In this document: piece after piece, positions 7,294 to 14,639 of the stretch
Layout: each line of letters opens with the position of its first letter
Numbering within the stretch: position 1 is the first letter of the stretch
Assembly: GCA_023247135.1 (NCBI GenBank)
Contig: JAHFHB010000008.1
Span: 1-18,366, forward strand
From: Candidatus Omnitrophota bacterium
Lineage (GTDB): Bacteria; Omnitrophota; Omnitrophia; Omnitrophales; Aquincolibacteriaceae
DNA: 18,366 nt
Direction of reading: 5' to 3'
Notes under the pieces: generated by a model
Told to the model about the DNA's origin: nothing
The model's database searches: none
What the model saw: only the letters and a program-made list of their open reading frames with translations
Translations under genes and position numbers: made by a program

Positions 7294-7881
7294 ATGCCCA
7301 GGAAACCGCGAGAGCTACTGGATGGTGGAATTTATCATGTTTACAGTCGTGGAAATAACCAGCAGAATCTATTTTTAGATGCAGATGATTTTAAGCACTA
7401 CCATGCGCTTTTGTATGCAATGAAAAATCGGTTTAGTATAGAAGTTTTTCATTACTGCTTGATGAGCAACCACGTGCATATTTTGGTTCGAGCGGGCTTA
7501 GCGGGGCTGTTATGCAAGTTCATGCATGGGGTCCAGCTAAGCTACACAAGGTATTACAAAAAGAAATACCAGTTTGTGGGGCACTTATATCAGGGGCGGT
7601 TTCGTAGCCCTCGAATTTCAGAGGAAAGCTACTACCTGCAATGCGGGCGGTATATCGAGAGAAATCCGGTTAAGGCCGGGATGGTAATTGCGGCGGAGCA
7701 GTATGACTACTCAAGCGCTCGGTATTATACCTTGGGCAGTCAGAATGATCTAGTGAGTCCCAATCTTTACTATAGCCAAATGGGTAGCGACTCAGTTGAA
7801 AGACAAAAAAGATACCGTGAGTTTTTAAAGCTGGACGAGCCGTATGCCGTGATTGTTGAGGAATCGTTGAATCGGGTTTAA
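7294..7881 (+). CDS. REP-associated tyrosine transposase (RAYT, Y1 HUH family)
   Basis: A 195-residue Y1/IS200-like transposase of the RAYT (TnpA_REP) branch. The N-terminus, with IYHVYSRGNN, matches the family start. The metal-binding HUH motif is His60-Val-His62 in MSNHVHILV. The downstream signature GHLYQGRFRS and then RYIERNPVKAGM is typical of RAYTs. The catalytic tyrosine should be in the YYLQCGRYIE segment (Tyr113, Tyr114 or Tyr120; Tyr120 seems most likely, but I cannot decide). RAYTs cut and join single-stranded DNA at REP-like hairpins; most are single-copy and domesticated rather than freely mobile. The gene looks intact. GGTACC repeats occur just outside it on both sides, possible substrates. 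dinD follows 64 bases later on the same strand. Confidence 0.93.
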   Translation: MPRKPRELLDGGIYHVYSRGNNQQNLFLDADDFKHYHALLYAMKNRFSIEVFHYCLMSNHVHILVRAGLAGLLCKFMHGVQLSYTRYYKKKYQFVGHLYQGRFRSPRISEESYYLQCGRYIERNPVKAGMVIAAEQYDYSSARYYTLGSQNDLVSPNLYYSQMGSDSVERQKRYREFLKLDEPYAVIVEESLNRV

Positions 7882-7893
7882 CGTGGCACTCCT

Positions 7894-7921
7894 GGTACCG
7901 GTACCCGACAGGTACCCGACA
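7894..7921. repeat. GGTACC palindrome plus tandem GGTACCCGACA
   Basis: The perfect palindrome GGTACCGGTACC (7894-7905) overlaps a tandem 11-bp duplication GGTACCCGACA (7900-7910 and 7911-7921). It lies between the RAYT stop and the dinD start and shares 13 bp with the repeat at 7079. It is a likely RAYT-associated repeat. Confidence 0.6.
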
Positions 7922-7934
7922 CCCGTTAAAGAGC

Positions 7935-7939
7935 AAGGA
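7935..7939 (+). promoter_or_regulatory. Ribosome-binding site fixing the dinD start
   Basis: AAGGA lies 6 bases before ATG 7946. It favours this start over the in-frame GTG at 7883, whose extra residues merely translate the GGTACC repeat. Confidence 0.75.
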
Positions 7940-7945
7940 TTAAAA

Positions 7946-8827
7946 ATGGAAAAAGAATTAGTTACAAAGTTGAACAGGACTTTTGAGCAAGTGGCTTTCC
8001 AGCAGGGCGGCGTTGAGTTTTGGTGTGCGCGCGATTTGCAGGTGCTTCTCGAATATAACGAGTGGAGAAACTTTGTTCGAGTCATTGAGAGTGCCAAAGC
8101 AGCTTGTTTAAATTCGGGGCAGTCCGTATCGGACCATTTTGTTGACGTCAACAGAATGGTCAAGCTAGGGTCAGGTAGTGAACGAGAAATTGACGACATG
8201 ATGCTGACCCGCTATGCCTGCTATTTGATTGCCCAAAACGGAGACCCGAGAAAAGAGCAAATTGCTTTTGCGCAAAGCTATTTCGCTATACAGACTCGAA
8301 AGCAGGAATTGCTGGAAGAAAGAATCCGGCTTGTTGAAAGATTACAGGCGCGGCGAAAACTAATCGCGACTGAAACCGAGTTTTCCGGCCTTGCTTATGA
8401 GCGTGGTGTCGATGGACAGGGATTCGGGAGGATCAGAAGCAAGGGGGATCAAGCGTTATTCGGCGGTCATACGACTTTGCAAATGAAGAAAAAGCTAGAA
8501 GTTCCCGCAGACCGTCCTTTGGCCGATTTTCTGCCGACCCTCACCATTAAAGCTAAAGATCTGGCTGCTGAGATTACCAATTTCAATGTCAAAAAGAATT
8601 ATTTGAGGGGAGAGAATCCCATCACGGGCGAACACGTCAAAAACAACAAAGATGTCCGTAATCTTTTGGCGAAAAGCGGTATTCGACCTGAGAATTTACC
8701 GCCAGAAGAAGACATCAAAAAACTTGAACGCCGAGTCAGGGTGGATGATCGGAAATTATTGAGCCATACCAAGGCGCTAAAAAAAAGAACGGGAAGGAAT
8801 AATAGAGCGCGAGGATGCCGGCCATGA
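7946..8827 (+). CDS. dinD: DNA damage-inducible protein D homologue (DinD)
   Basis: A 293-residue protein alignable by eye along its whole length with E. coli DinD (274 aa). It shows the WxARDLQxLLxYxEWRNF start, NSGQSVSDHF, and the hallmark block from Met71 to about Glu124 containing MVKLGSGSxR, LTRYACYLIAQNGDP and YFAIQTRKQEL. The N-terminal half resembles the Bro-N/antirepressor fold. The E. coli protein is LexA-controlled and promotes RecA filament disassembly; whether this one acts the same way is unknown. No LexA-like operator (CTGT-N8-ACAG or GAAC-N4-GTTC) is visible upstream. The C-terminal tail after about residue 275 is basic (KALKKRTGRNNRARG). Its position behind a RAYT and repeats suggests horizontal acquisition. 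It converges with the diguanylate-cyclase gene, with a gap of only 20 bases. Confidence 0.9.
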   Translation: MEKELVTKLNRTFEQVAFQQGGVEFWCARDLQVLLEYNEWRNFVRVIESAKAACLNSGQSVSDHFVDVNRMVKLGSGSEREIDDMMLTRYACYLIAQNGDPRKEQIAFAQSYFAIQTRKQELLEERIRLVERLQARRKLIATETEFSGLAYERGVDGQGFGRIRSKGDQALFGGHTTLQMKKKLEVPADRPLADFLPTLTIKAKDLAAEITNFNVKKNYLRGENPITGEHVKNNKDVRNLLAKSGIRPENLPPEEDIKKLERRVRVDDRKLLSHTKALKKRTGRNNRARGCRP

Positions 8828-8847
8828 GAACTGGTGCGGATCAAACA

Positions 8848-10203
8848 CTATTCGTCGATAAGATAAACGCTGCCTGGAATTTTTTTGACTTCGCTTTTGA
8901 CCCTGACGGCCCGCCCGAGACAGTCGAAATAATCCGCAAAATCTTTCTGGGCATTTGAAATACCGGCCAGCGAAATGGCCATAAGGGGAATCTTGGCCGC
9001 CTTGTTTGTTTCCCCGGCCAGCTCCGCGCGCCGGTCCACGGCCACCATGTGGCCGCGGTCATAATCTTCCTTGGAATAAAAGGCCTTGCAGATGCGTTTA
9101 TCAAAGTTTCCGATGACGTACTCTGCCACTTCCTTGGCGTGCTGCGGGCCGCAAATCAAAATAAAATCGTCGCCGCCCTGATGTCCGATAAAATCAGTTT
9201 GAGACCCTTTTTCGGAAATGGATTCTTTTAAAAGCAGCGAGGTCTGTTTGATGACTTCATCGCCTTTGGCCAGCCCGTAATAATCGTTGAAGGCTTTGAA
9301 ACGGTCCAGATCCGCATGAAACATCACGAACTTTTGTTTTTCATGAATGCGCTTTTTGAGTTCCTTGAAAATTTCCTGGTTGCCGGGCAGGCCCGTCAGC
9401 GGGTTGGCGTCTTCGGCTTGCTGGCGCATTCTCAACAGCGATTCGCTCATGTGGTTGAAGGTGTGGGCCAGTCCCTCGATTTCATCACCGGTTGCAATCG
9501 TGACGCGTTTCCCCAGGTGGCCGCGCATGATTTCCTCAGCGGCCCGGCTGAGCTCGCGGATGGGCGCGATGATGGCCTTGGCGAGACTGCGGCCGATTAA
9601 AAGACCTGTCAGTGAAATGAAAAAAATCGTAAGGGCCAGGCTCCAGCGCGAATCGCGCAGGGCATCTTCAATGGGGGCTAGCGGAAAAAGAACCCGCCCT
9701 ACCCAGATCTGGTTTGTCTCCGAGGCCGGTTGCAGCGGAATAAAAGCCAGCAGATGCTTCGTCTTTTTGTCGACCTGCAAAAGATAGGGCACCCCTTTGC
9801 GCTTGGCATCAAGGCTCTGTTCCGCAGTTTCAGAATCCACCGCCAGCCAGTCGTTGGCGTCGGTGAAAAGCGGTTTTTGGTTCAGGAGATCATAAACCTG
9901 GATGGAGATTTTTTTTCCTGCCGCGCGGCTGGCGGCGGTTTCAAGCCGGTCTCGATAAGCACTCAAGTCTTTTTCAGACAGGTGCTTTTTTGCCATGCGC
10001 GTCAGTTCCTTTTGAATGGAGTCAAACGCGATTTGGCTTTCGACCTTGTAAAGTTCGTTGAGAATTTGAATGCGGTTGGTGAGCTGTACCATCATGAAAA
10101 TAAAGGCGAGAAAAAAAAGCGGAATGGTCAGCCGAATAAGAATGCGCCGGAAAAGCGTCGTCTGCTCGCTCTGGAGCTGTTTTTTTATTTTTGCAGTGGC
10201 CAT
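8848..10203 (-). CDS. Membrane HAMP-GGDEF protein (diguanylate-cyclase type)
   Basis: A 451-residue inner-membrane sensor. TM1 is at about 21-41, a periplasmic sensing region at 42-185, TM2 at about 186-204, HAMP at about 204-256 and a GGDEF domain from about 266 (NPLTGLPGN, DLDRFKAFND, GDEVIK) to the end. The signature is GGDDF (343-347) instead of GG(D/E)EF; this variant occurs in a subset of GGDEF proteins and changes the fourth, metal-contacting residue. The inhibitory I-site RxxD is incomplete: Asp337 is in place but Ser334 replaces Arg. It could make c-di-GMP without product inhibition, or be a degenerate sensor; sequence alone cannot decide. It is transcribed divergently from the exopolysaccharide unit across a 221-base gap, and such export systems are often controlled by c-di-GMP. 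No clear ribosome-binding site precedes the ATG. Confidence 0.9.
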   Translation of the reverse strand: MATAKIKKQLQSEQTTLFRRILIRLTIPLFFLAFIFMMVQLTNRIQILNELYKVESQIAFDSIQKELTRMAKKHLSEKDLSAYRDRLETAASRAAGKKISIQVYDLLNQKPLFTDANDWLAVDSETAEQSLDAKRKGVPYLLQVDKKTKHLLAFIPLQPASETNQIWVGRVLFPLAPIEDALRDSRWSLALTIFFISLTGLLIGRSLAKAIIAPIRELSRAAEEIMRGHLGKRVTIATGDEIEGLAHTFNHMSESLLRMRQQAEDANPLTGLPGNQEIFKELKKRIHEKQKFVMFHADLDRFKAFNDYYGLAKGDEVIKQTSLLLKESISEKGSQTDFIGHQGGDDFILICGPQHAKEVAEYVIGNFDKRICKAFYSKEDYDRGHMVAVDRRAELAGETNKAAKIPLMAISLAGISNAQKDFADYFDCLGRAVRVKSEVKKIPGSVYLIDE

Positions 10204-10424
10204 AAGTTGTTGATATTAACGGCTTTAGTAGGGCCTGCCTTAATCGTTGGCGGCCTGCATTTTTGATAACGCCTTGAAAGCATTCAGGTTGCCAGCCGCC
10301 GGGAGGTGGAATCCAGGATTTTACGGCGGATGGGTTCCCTAAATGCAGTGATCGCGTTAAAATAAGTTATGATTTCAGTGTGATAAGTCGTTATACTTAC
10401 GGGAGTTAAACGAAAGGAAGCTTC
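10204..10424. other. Divergent intergenic region between GGDEF gene and EPS unit
   Basis: Promoters for both directions should lie here. A near-palindrome AATCC-A-GGATT is at 10310-10320. CCGCC (10296-10300) can pair either with GGTGG (10305-10309) or with GGCGG (10325-10329), giving mutually exclusive hairpins if transcribed. A -10-like TATACT (10392-10397) precedes the TPR gene, without a convincing -35. I could not match the region to the c-di-GMP riboswitch consensus. Confidence 0.4.
10414..10419 (+). promoter_or_regulatory. Ribosome-binding site supporting a GTG start
   Basis: AAGGAA is 5 bases before GTG 10425. No in-frame ATG is close by, so the TPR gene most likely starts with GTG. 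Confidence 0.7.
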
Positions 10425-12359
10425 GTGAAGACGATTCTGAGATGGCTCGCCCTGGTTCTGGGCGTTGTCAGCATCATTGTTGTGGCATTTTCGCTTTATT
10501 CGCGATTTCTCGTGGATGTTTCACTTGAAAGCCTCCAAATGGCAGGCCGCGTGGCGGAACGTTCGCAGGCTCTTTCTTCTGAAACCAGCCTGCACGTGTA
10601 CCGCAACCTCATGCAGTCTTTGATGTTTGAGGAGGCCGCGCGTTCTAACGGGGACGTGAAAAATCTTGTGATGCTGGAAATGGCTTCGCGTTCTGCCAGC
10701 GGGCAGGGGCAGGGCGATTTTCAGTCTCGCTACAAATTTTATCTTTCGGAAGTCAGCCAGGAGAAAATCAGTCAGCGCTCCTGGCTGCTGCGGGGGCTGG
10801 ACAGCGTGGCCCGATCGGTTGCCGGTTTTAAAAATTCAGCCCAGGCGATGTTGGGGTATGTTTCACGCCGCGGCGTGGGGCCGGAGAAAAAAGCACCGGT
10901 CAAGGATCTGACGTCTGCGGTTTTGCTGAGCCAGGCTGAAACCAGTGAGAAAAAGGGCGAGCTGGGCAGGGCGGTTGAACTTTATACGAAATACCTTGAG
11001 CGCAATCCCCTGGGAGCCGACAGCGGATACGTGGCCATTTCTCTTGCCCACGTCTATCTGAAACAAAAAAAGTGGCAGGAAGCCCGCAGCCTTTTGAACC
11101 GGGTGCAGGCTGATTTTGCCGGCGGCGATGAAGTGACGATTGCGCAGACGCTGGAACGGCGCATTGACACGATGAAAAAACAGTTTGATCAGATTACGGC
11201 GCTGCAAACGGCCCTGGAAAAATCCAGGGACGCCGTGCAAAAAGAAAACATCCGCTATGATCTCGGTCTTAAACTGCTGGCCGCCGCGGACTTGAAAGGG
11301 GCGAAAGAACAATTTCAGGTGCTGGAGACTGCCCAGCAGCCGGATCGCAGAACGCGGGCCCGGTTTTATCTCGGATGGATTTTTAAACTTGAAAACCAGT
11401 ACGAGGTCAGCGCGAAAATTCTACAGCTATTGGCCGGCGAAGCGGGTATTGACGAAGGCCTCAAAAAAGGAGCCCTGGCGGAGCTGGCCGATATCCGCTA
11501 CCAACAGGGCGATGAAAAAGCCTCGCTTGAAAACTACCGGAAGATTTCGCCCGAGGGCTGCGGCGAAGGAGAAGCCAAAGACATTTCACGGCGGGCCTGG
11601 ACGGGTCTGGCTGAATTAGAACAGAGTTACATTTATTTCAGCAGGGGCGATGGCGTTCAGGCGGGACAAAAAATAGGCTGTTTGGTCAAGGCGCTGGGAG
11701 CCGGCAGTTCGCTCGGAGGGCTGCAAATCTATACCAAGGGCGGCAAAGCCGTGGATATGCAAACATCGGCGTTTGACAGCCTGCGCCAGGGGCGGATTGA
11801 GCAGGCGGCGGATCTTTTTACCCGGGGGATTCAACAAAGTCCCGAGGATTACCGCGGGTATTCGGGCATGGCCATGGTGCACATTTTGCGGGCCGAGCTG
11901 CCGGAAGCAGAAAAAGAAGCTTTGCGCGGTTACCAGCTGAAGACTACCGAGTACTCTGCGTCTGTGATGGGGTACCTGGCCGCATTCCGTAACGATCCCG
12001 ACAAAGCCATTGCTTTTTATCTGCAGGCGCTTGAAAAAAATCCTAACTATGTGCCCGGCCGTTTTAACCTGGCGTGCCTTTATCTGAAAAAACGTGATTA
12101 CCGTGAGGCGCTCAAACATTTACTCGAACTGGAACGCGGGATCAACGGGATCGGCGGTGTTTTGGCTTCCAAAGTGCTGAATAACCTGGGCTGCGCGCTC
12201 TGGTGGCTGGGCAAGGAAGAAGATGCCATCAAGCGTTTCAAGGCGGCCATTTCCATTACGCCGGGTTTTGTGGATGCGGAGCTGAATCTTAAACAGGTGG
12301 CGCTCAATAAAGTTCCGCAGGCCGCCACAGTGCCTCAGATTTTGAATGTTGAAAGATGA
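10425..12359 (+). CDS. Membrane-anchored TPR protein of the EPS export unit
   Basis: A 644-residue protein starting at GTG with a good ribosome-binding site. One N-terminal membrane segment (about residues 7-29) is probably an uncleaved anchor with the rest in the periplasm. TPR-like helical repeats occupy roughly 165-235, 300-380 and 455-632; the last block (FRNDPDKAIAFYLQALEKNP and LGKEEDAIKRFKAAISITP) is the clearest. It has no enzymatic motif. Such TPR proteins act as periplasmic scaffolds in exopolysaccharide secretion, as with AlgK, PelB or BcsC, usually linked to an outer-membrane barrel. Here the next gene is a barrel whose start overlaps this gene's end by 14 bases, supporting translational coupling and joint function. 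Its similarity to AlgK or BcsC is one of role only; I cannot assign it to a named family. Confidence 0.8.
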   Translation: MKTILRWLALVLGVVSIIVVAFSLYSRFLVDVSLESLQMAGRVAERSQALSSETSLHVYRNLMQSLMFEEAARSNGDVKNLVMLEMASRSASGQGQGDFQSRYKFYLSEVSQEKISQRSWLLRGLDSVARSVAGFKNSAQAMLGYVSRRGVGPEKKAPVKDLTSAVLLSQAETSEKKGELGRAVELYTKYLERNPLGADSGYVAISLAHVYLKQKKWQEARSLLNRVQADFAGGDEVTIAQTLERRIDTMKKQFDQITALQTALEKSRDAVQKENIRYDLGLKLLAAADLKGAKEQFQVLETAQQPDRRTRARFYLGWIFKLENQYEVSAKILQLLAGEAGIDEGLKKGALAELADIRYQQGDEKASLENYRKISPEGCGEGEAKDISRRAWTGLAELEQSYIYFSRGDGVQAGQKIGCLVKALGAGSSLGGLQIYTKGGKAVDMQTSAFDSLRQGRIEQAADLFTRGIQQSPEDYRGYSGMAMVHILRAELPEAEKEALRGYQLKTTEYSASVMGYLAAFRNDPDKAIAFYLQALEKNPNYVPGRFNLACLYLKKRDYREALKHLLELERGINGIGGVLASKVLNNLGCALWWLGKEEDAIKRFKAAISITPGFVDAELNLKQVALNKVPQAATVPQILNVER

Positions 12360-13797
12360 TTTTAGGCTCAGGCGCAGCTTTGCCGAGCGAGTTACAGTCA
12401 GTCTTTTGCTCGGCATTTATGTGATCACGGCGGTGCTGGCGCCTGAGGCCAAAGCGGTCGTCGAGGAAAACGCGGAACAGCTGAATCCCTTTAAACAAGC
12501 GGATTTGGAAGAGTTCCAGGGGAAAATTGTGCAGGAAGAAGAACAGGCGCAAACGGCGGAAAGCGCCGAGACTCTGGCGAAAATGAAAAGCCTTGATCAG
12601 GCCAAGGCGCAGGCGGTCCAGCAGGGCGATACGCTCACGAAGGCGGAAATTGAGGAGCTGAGAAAAAAATTGATCGGGATCAAAAAAAAAGACCGCTTCA
12701 GGTTCGGCCTGGACGGCGATCACACGTATAACTCCAATAACAACGGAGCGACGCCGCACCATGAAAAAGACGATTCGCAGTTCAATGCGGGCGGCAATGT
12801 TCAATACAATTTCGGCGGCAAAAAAACGGATTTGGGGCTGGAGCTCCGCGGAACGAAAAACTGGAATATCATCAACAGCACTAACGACAGCTGGCAGGGG
12901 GAAGAACGCTTGAGATCCCGCCGCCGCTTCTTTAAAAAAATGAACACCTCGGCCAATTCGCGCATTGCGCGCAACAGCGCAAAAACGCTTGAAATCGAGA
13001 GCAATAAAATCCGCTGGGACGCGGCCAATCAAATGTCGACCAATTATGCCTTTTCAAAAAAACTGGCGCTTAATCTGGATTTGAGCTCGCAAAAGCGCAT
13101 GTTTTTACAGGAGGCGTTTGACCAGGACTCGGGCTGGCAGGCAGGGTACAACCCGAGCGGTTTCTGGAATCTTACGCCTAAAAGCAGAATCTCCTTTGGT
13201 TATGGCTTTTCCGTGAGCCGCAACCGGCTGAAGGCGGGCGACACCAACAGCCATGATTTTAAAATCGGCTATTTCGGGCAGGTGACGCGCAAATCCTCCG
13301 CCAGCGTGGACCTTTCGTATTCGCGGCAGATTTCCCAAAAGACGACCTCCACGACGGGCAGTGTGACGCTGGGTTCCGGCTATGTTTGGCAGACGACGCC
13401 GAAAGTGCAAACATCGGTTCAGGTGACCCGCGGTTTTTCCAACACGACCTCGGAATCGGTGACGGGCGATACGAGCGATACCGCGGTGGTGACCAAAACG
13501 GATAACTATGCCGTCAATGACAACGCAGCCTTGTCGTTTAATTACCGGATGTTGACCAAACTGACCTGGACCCTGACGGGCGGCGCTTCGCATTCGAGCA
13601 CGAAAACATTTATCGATTCGCAAAAGGATGCCCAGACACGCATTTTTACGTTTCCGGCCACACTCGGGTTTTCATTGGTTTTAACCAATTGGCTGACTCT
13701 TGGGTTCCGCTACAGTTTCTCGTATAAAACGGGCGATTCAAATGCGGATGAATCGAGAGTTCATTCCTGGAATTCAACGGCGAGCATCAGTTTTTAG
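12346..13797 (+). CDS. Outer-membrane beta-barrel protein of the EPS export unit
   Basis: A 483-residue protein. Residues 1-37 are a signal peptide: basic RLRR, a hydrophobic core TVSLLLGIYVITAVLA, and an AKA cleavage site after 37. Residues about 45-115 are charged, Glu/Lys/Gln-rich and probably coiled coil. The rest alternates polar and hydrophobic residues in amphipathic beta-strands with Asn/Ser/Thr/Gly turns and ends in a terminal Phe (SISF), the usual signal for BAM-dependent barrel insertion. The ATG lies inside the TPR gene and overlaps it by 14 bases; no strong ribosome-binding site is seen, so coupled translation is likely. Probable role: outer-membrane pore or structural barrel for polysaccharide export, comparable in position to the outer-membrane proteins of other EPS clusters. 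The exact family is not recognised. Confidence 0.8.
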   Translation: MLKDDFRLRRSFAERVTVSLLLGIYVITAVLAPEAKAVVEENAEQLNPFKQADLEEFQGKIVQEEEQAQTAESAETLAKMKSLDQAKAQAVQQGDTLTKAEIEELRKKLIGIKKKDRFRFGLDGDHTYNSNNNGATPHHEKDDSQFNAGGNVQYNFGGKKTDLGLELRGTKNWNIINSTNDSWQGEERLRSRRRFFKKMNTSANSRIARNSAKTLEIESNKIRWDAANQMSTNYAFSKKLALNLDLSSQKRMFLQEAFDQDSGWQAGYNPSGFWNLTPKSRISFGYGFSVSRNRLKAGDTNSHDFKIGYFGQVTRKSSASVDLSYSRQISQKTTSTTGSVTLGSGYVWQTTPKVQTSVQVTRGFSNTTSESVTGDTSDTAVVTKTDNYAVNDNAALSFNYRMLTKLTWTLTGGASHSSTKTFIDSQKDAQTRIFTFPATLGFSLVLTNWLTLGFRYSFSYKTGDSNADESRVHSWNSTASISF

Positions 13798-13811
13798 AAG
13801 GGTGGTTCTTT

Positions 13812-14609
13812 ATGCTTTCGAGGTTGAGGGTGTATCGGCATAAAATTTGCAGAGCAGTCTTTGCGGCATTTGTGGTACTGAGCCTGGGCATTCCGCGGAG
13901 CGGAAGTGCCGTTGCGATCGCGGCCGAGGAGGCGCAACCTGTTCCTGCAGCCGCCGTGGCGCCGGAAGCTCCTCCTGCTGTGGCCTCTGCGCCTGTGAAG
14001 GCGGCGGCCGTTGAGGTCTCTGCGCCAAGCGTTCCGGCCGCTGAGACTGCCGGACCTGTCAAGAAGCCGCACAGCACCGGTGATGCCAAAGACAAGGATT
14101 ACGTCATCCAAACGGGCGACCGCATCAAGATCACGATTTATCCCGAAGACGACCACATCAAGGGGGGAGAAATGGAAGTCAGCTCGGAGGGCAATATCAC
14201 GCTTTCGCTGGCTGGAAAAATGGAAGTGGTCGGAAAAACGGCCATTCAGGCTGAAAGAGAAATCGCGGAAGTTTTAGACCGCGATTATCTCGTCAATCCC
14301 GAAGTCGTGATCGAAGTCGTTGAAAAGTTTGCGTCCGATAAGGAAAAATCTGTGGTTTTGCTGGGGCAGGTTAAATCCCCGGGCAGCCATCCCTTTCCTA
14401 AAACGGGGCATTTTACACTGCTCCAGGCCATTGCCGTGGCGGGGGGATTTGCCGATGTGGCCAACATCAAGAAGATCAAGATTATCCGGGGCGGCGAAGA
14501 CAAGGGCGATGTGATCCGCGCAAACGCCGATGACATCATCAGCGGTAAAAAGCCCGACATTGAATTGCAGGACGGCGACATTATTAATGTAGCGGAAAGT
14601 CTTTTTTAA
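13812..14609 (+). CDS. Polysaccharide export protein, Wza-like (Poly_export-SLBB)
   Basis: A 265-residue protein. Signal peptide at about 1-33 (cleavage after GSA at 33 or IAA at 38), then an Ala/Pro/Val-rich linker at 40-90. The Poly_export domain is at about 97-174 (YVIQTGDRIKITIY, then NITLSLAGKMEVVGKT) and an SLBB domain at about 180-265 (VLLGQVKSPGSHPF, FTLLQAIAVAGGF, LQDGDIINV). Wza-type proteins form the periplasmic-to-outer-membrane channel for capsular or exopolysaccharide. This one is short, has a single SLBB domain, and lacks both a lipobox cysteine and the C-terminal amphipathic helix of Wza. It therefore probably relies on the separate barrel encoded just upstream for outer-membrane passage. 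It follows the barrel gene by 14 bases, with a GAAGGGTGG-like ribosome-binding site, and is followed by its usual partner, a Wzz/tyrosine kinase. Confidence 0.92.
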   Translation: MLSRLRVYRHKICRAVFAAFVVLSLGIPRSGSAVAIAAEEAQPVPAAAVAPEAPPAVASAPVKAAAVEVSAPSVPAAETAGPVKKPHSTGDAKDKDYVIQTGDRIKITIYPEDDHIKGGEMEVSSEGNITLSLAGKMEVVGKTAIQAEREIAEVLDRDYLVNPEVVIEVVEKFASDKEKSVVLLGQVKSPGSHPFPKTGHFTLLQAIAVAGGFADVANIKKIKIIRGGEDKGDVIRANADDIISGKKPDIELQDGDIINVAESLF

Positions 14610-14639
14610 CCGCGGGCATTTGACAGAAAGAAGTTTGTT

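Larger units (their letters stand above)
7079..7921 (+). mobile_element. Candidate RAYT unit bounded by GGTACC repeats
   Basis: The RAYT transposase gene and its own upstream region lie between two copies of GGTACCGGTACCC. RAYTs act on short palindromic repeats carrying a tetranucleotide (GTAG or GGTA type), and the flanking repeats contain GGTA. The exact element ends cannot be set from one copy. Target-site duplications are not expected for HUH single-strand transposition. Confidence 0.35.

Noticed and set aside
7883..7945. Upstream GTG start for dinD at 7883
   Set aside because: The extra residues only translate the GGTACC repeat, and ATG 7946 has a well-spaced ribosome-binding site.
7700..7945. 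LexA/SOS box upstream of dinD
   Set aside because: No CTGT-N8-ACAG or GAAC-N4-GTTC match was found by eye.
5694..8828. Identical 14-mer ATGCCGGCCATGAG at 5694-5707 (esterase) and 8815-8828 (dinD end), which could read as a relic AGHE hydrolase motif
   Set aside because: A shared 14-mer is expected about once by chance in a window this size, and no flanking hydrolase similarity is visible near 8815.
10261..10424. c-di-GMP riboswitch upstream of the EPS unit
   Set aside because: GAAAGC- and GCCGCCGGG-like bits occur, but the conserved GEMM core could not be laid out.
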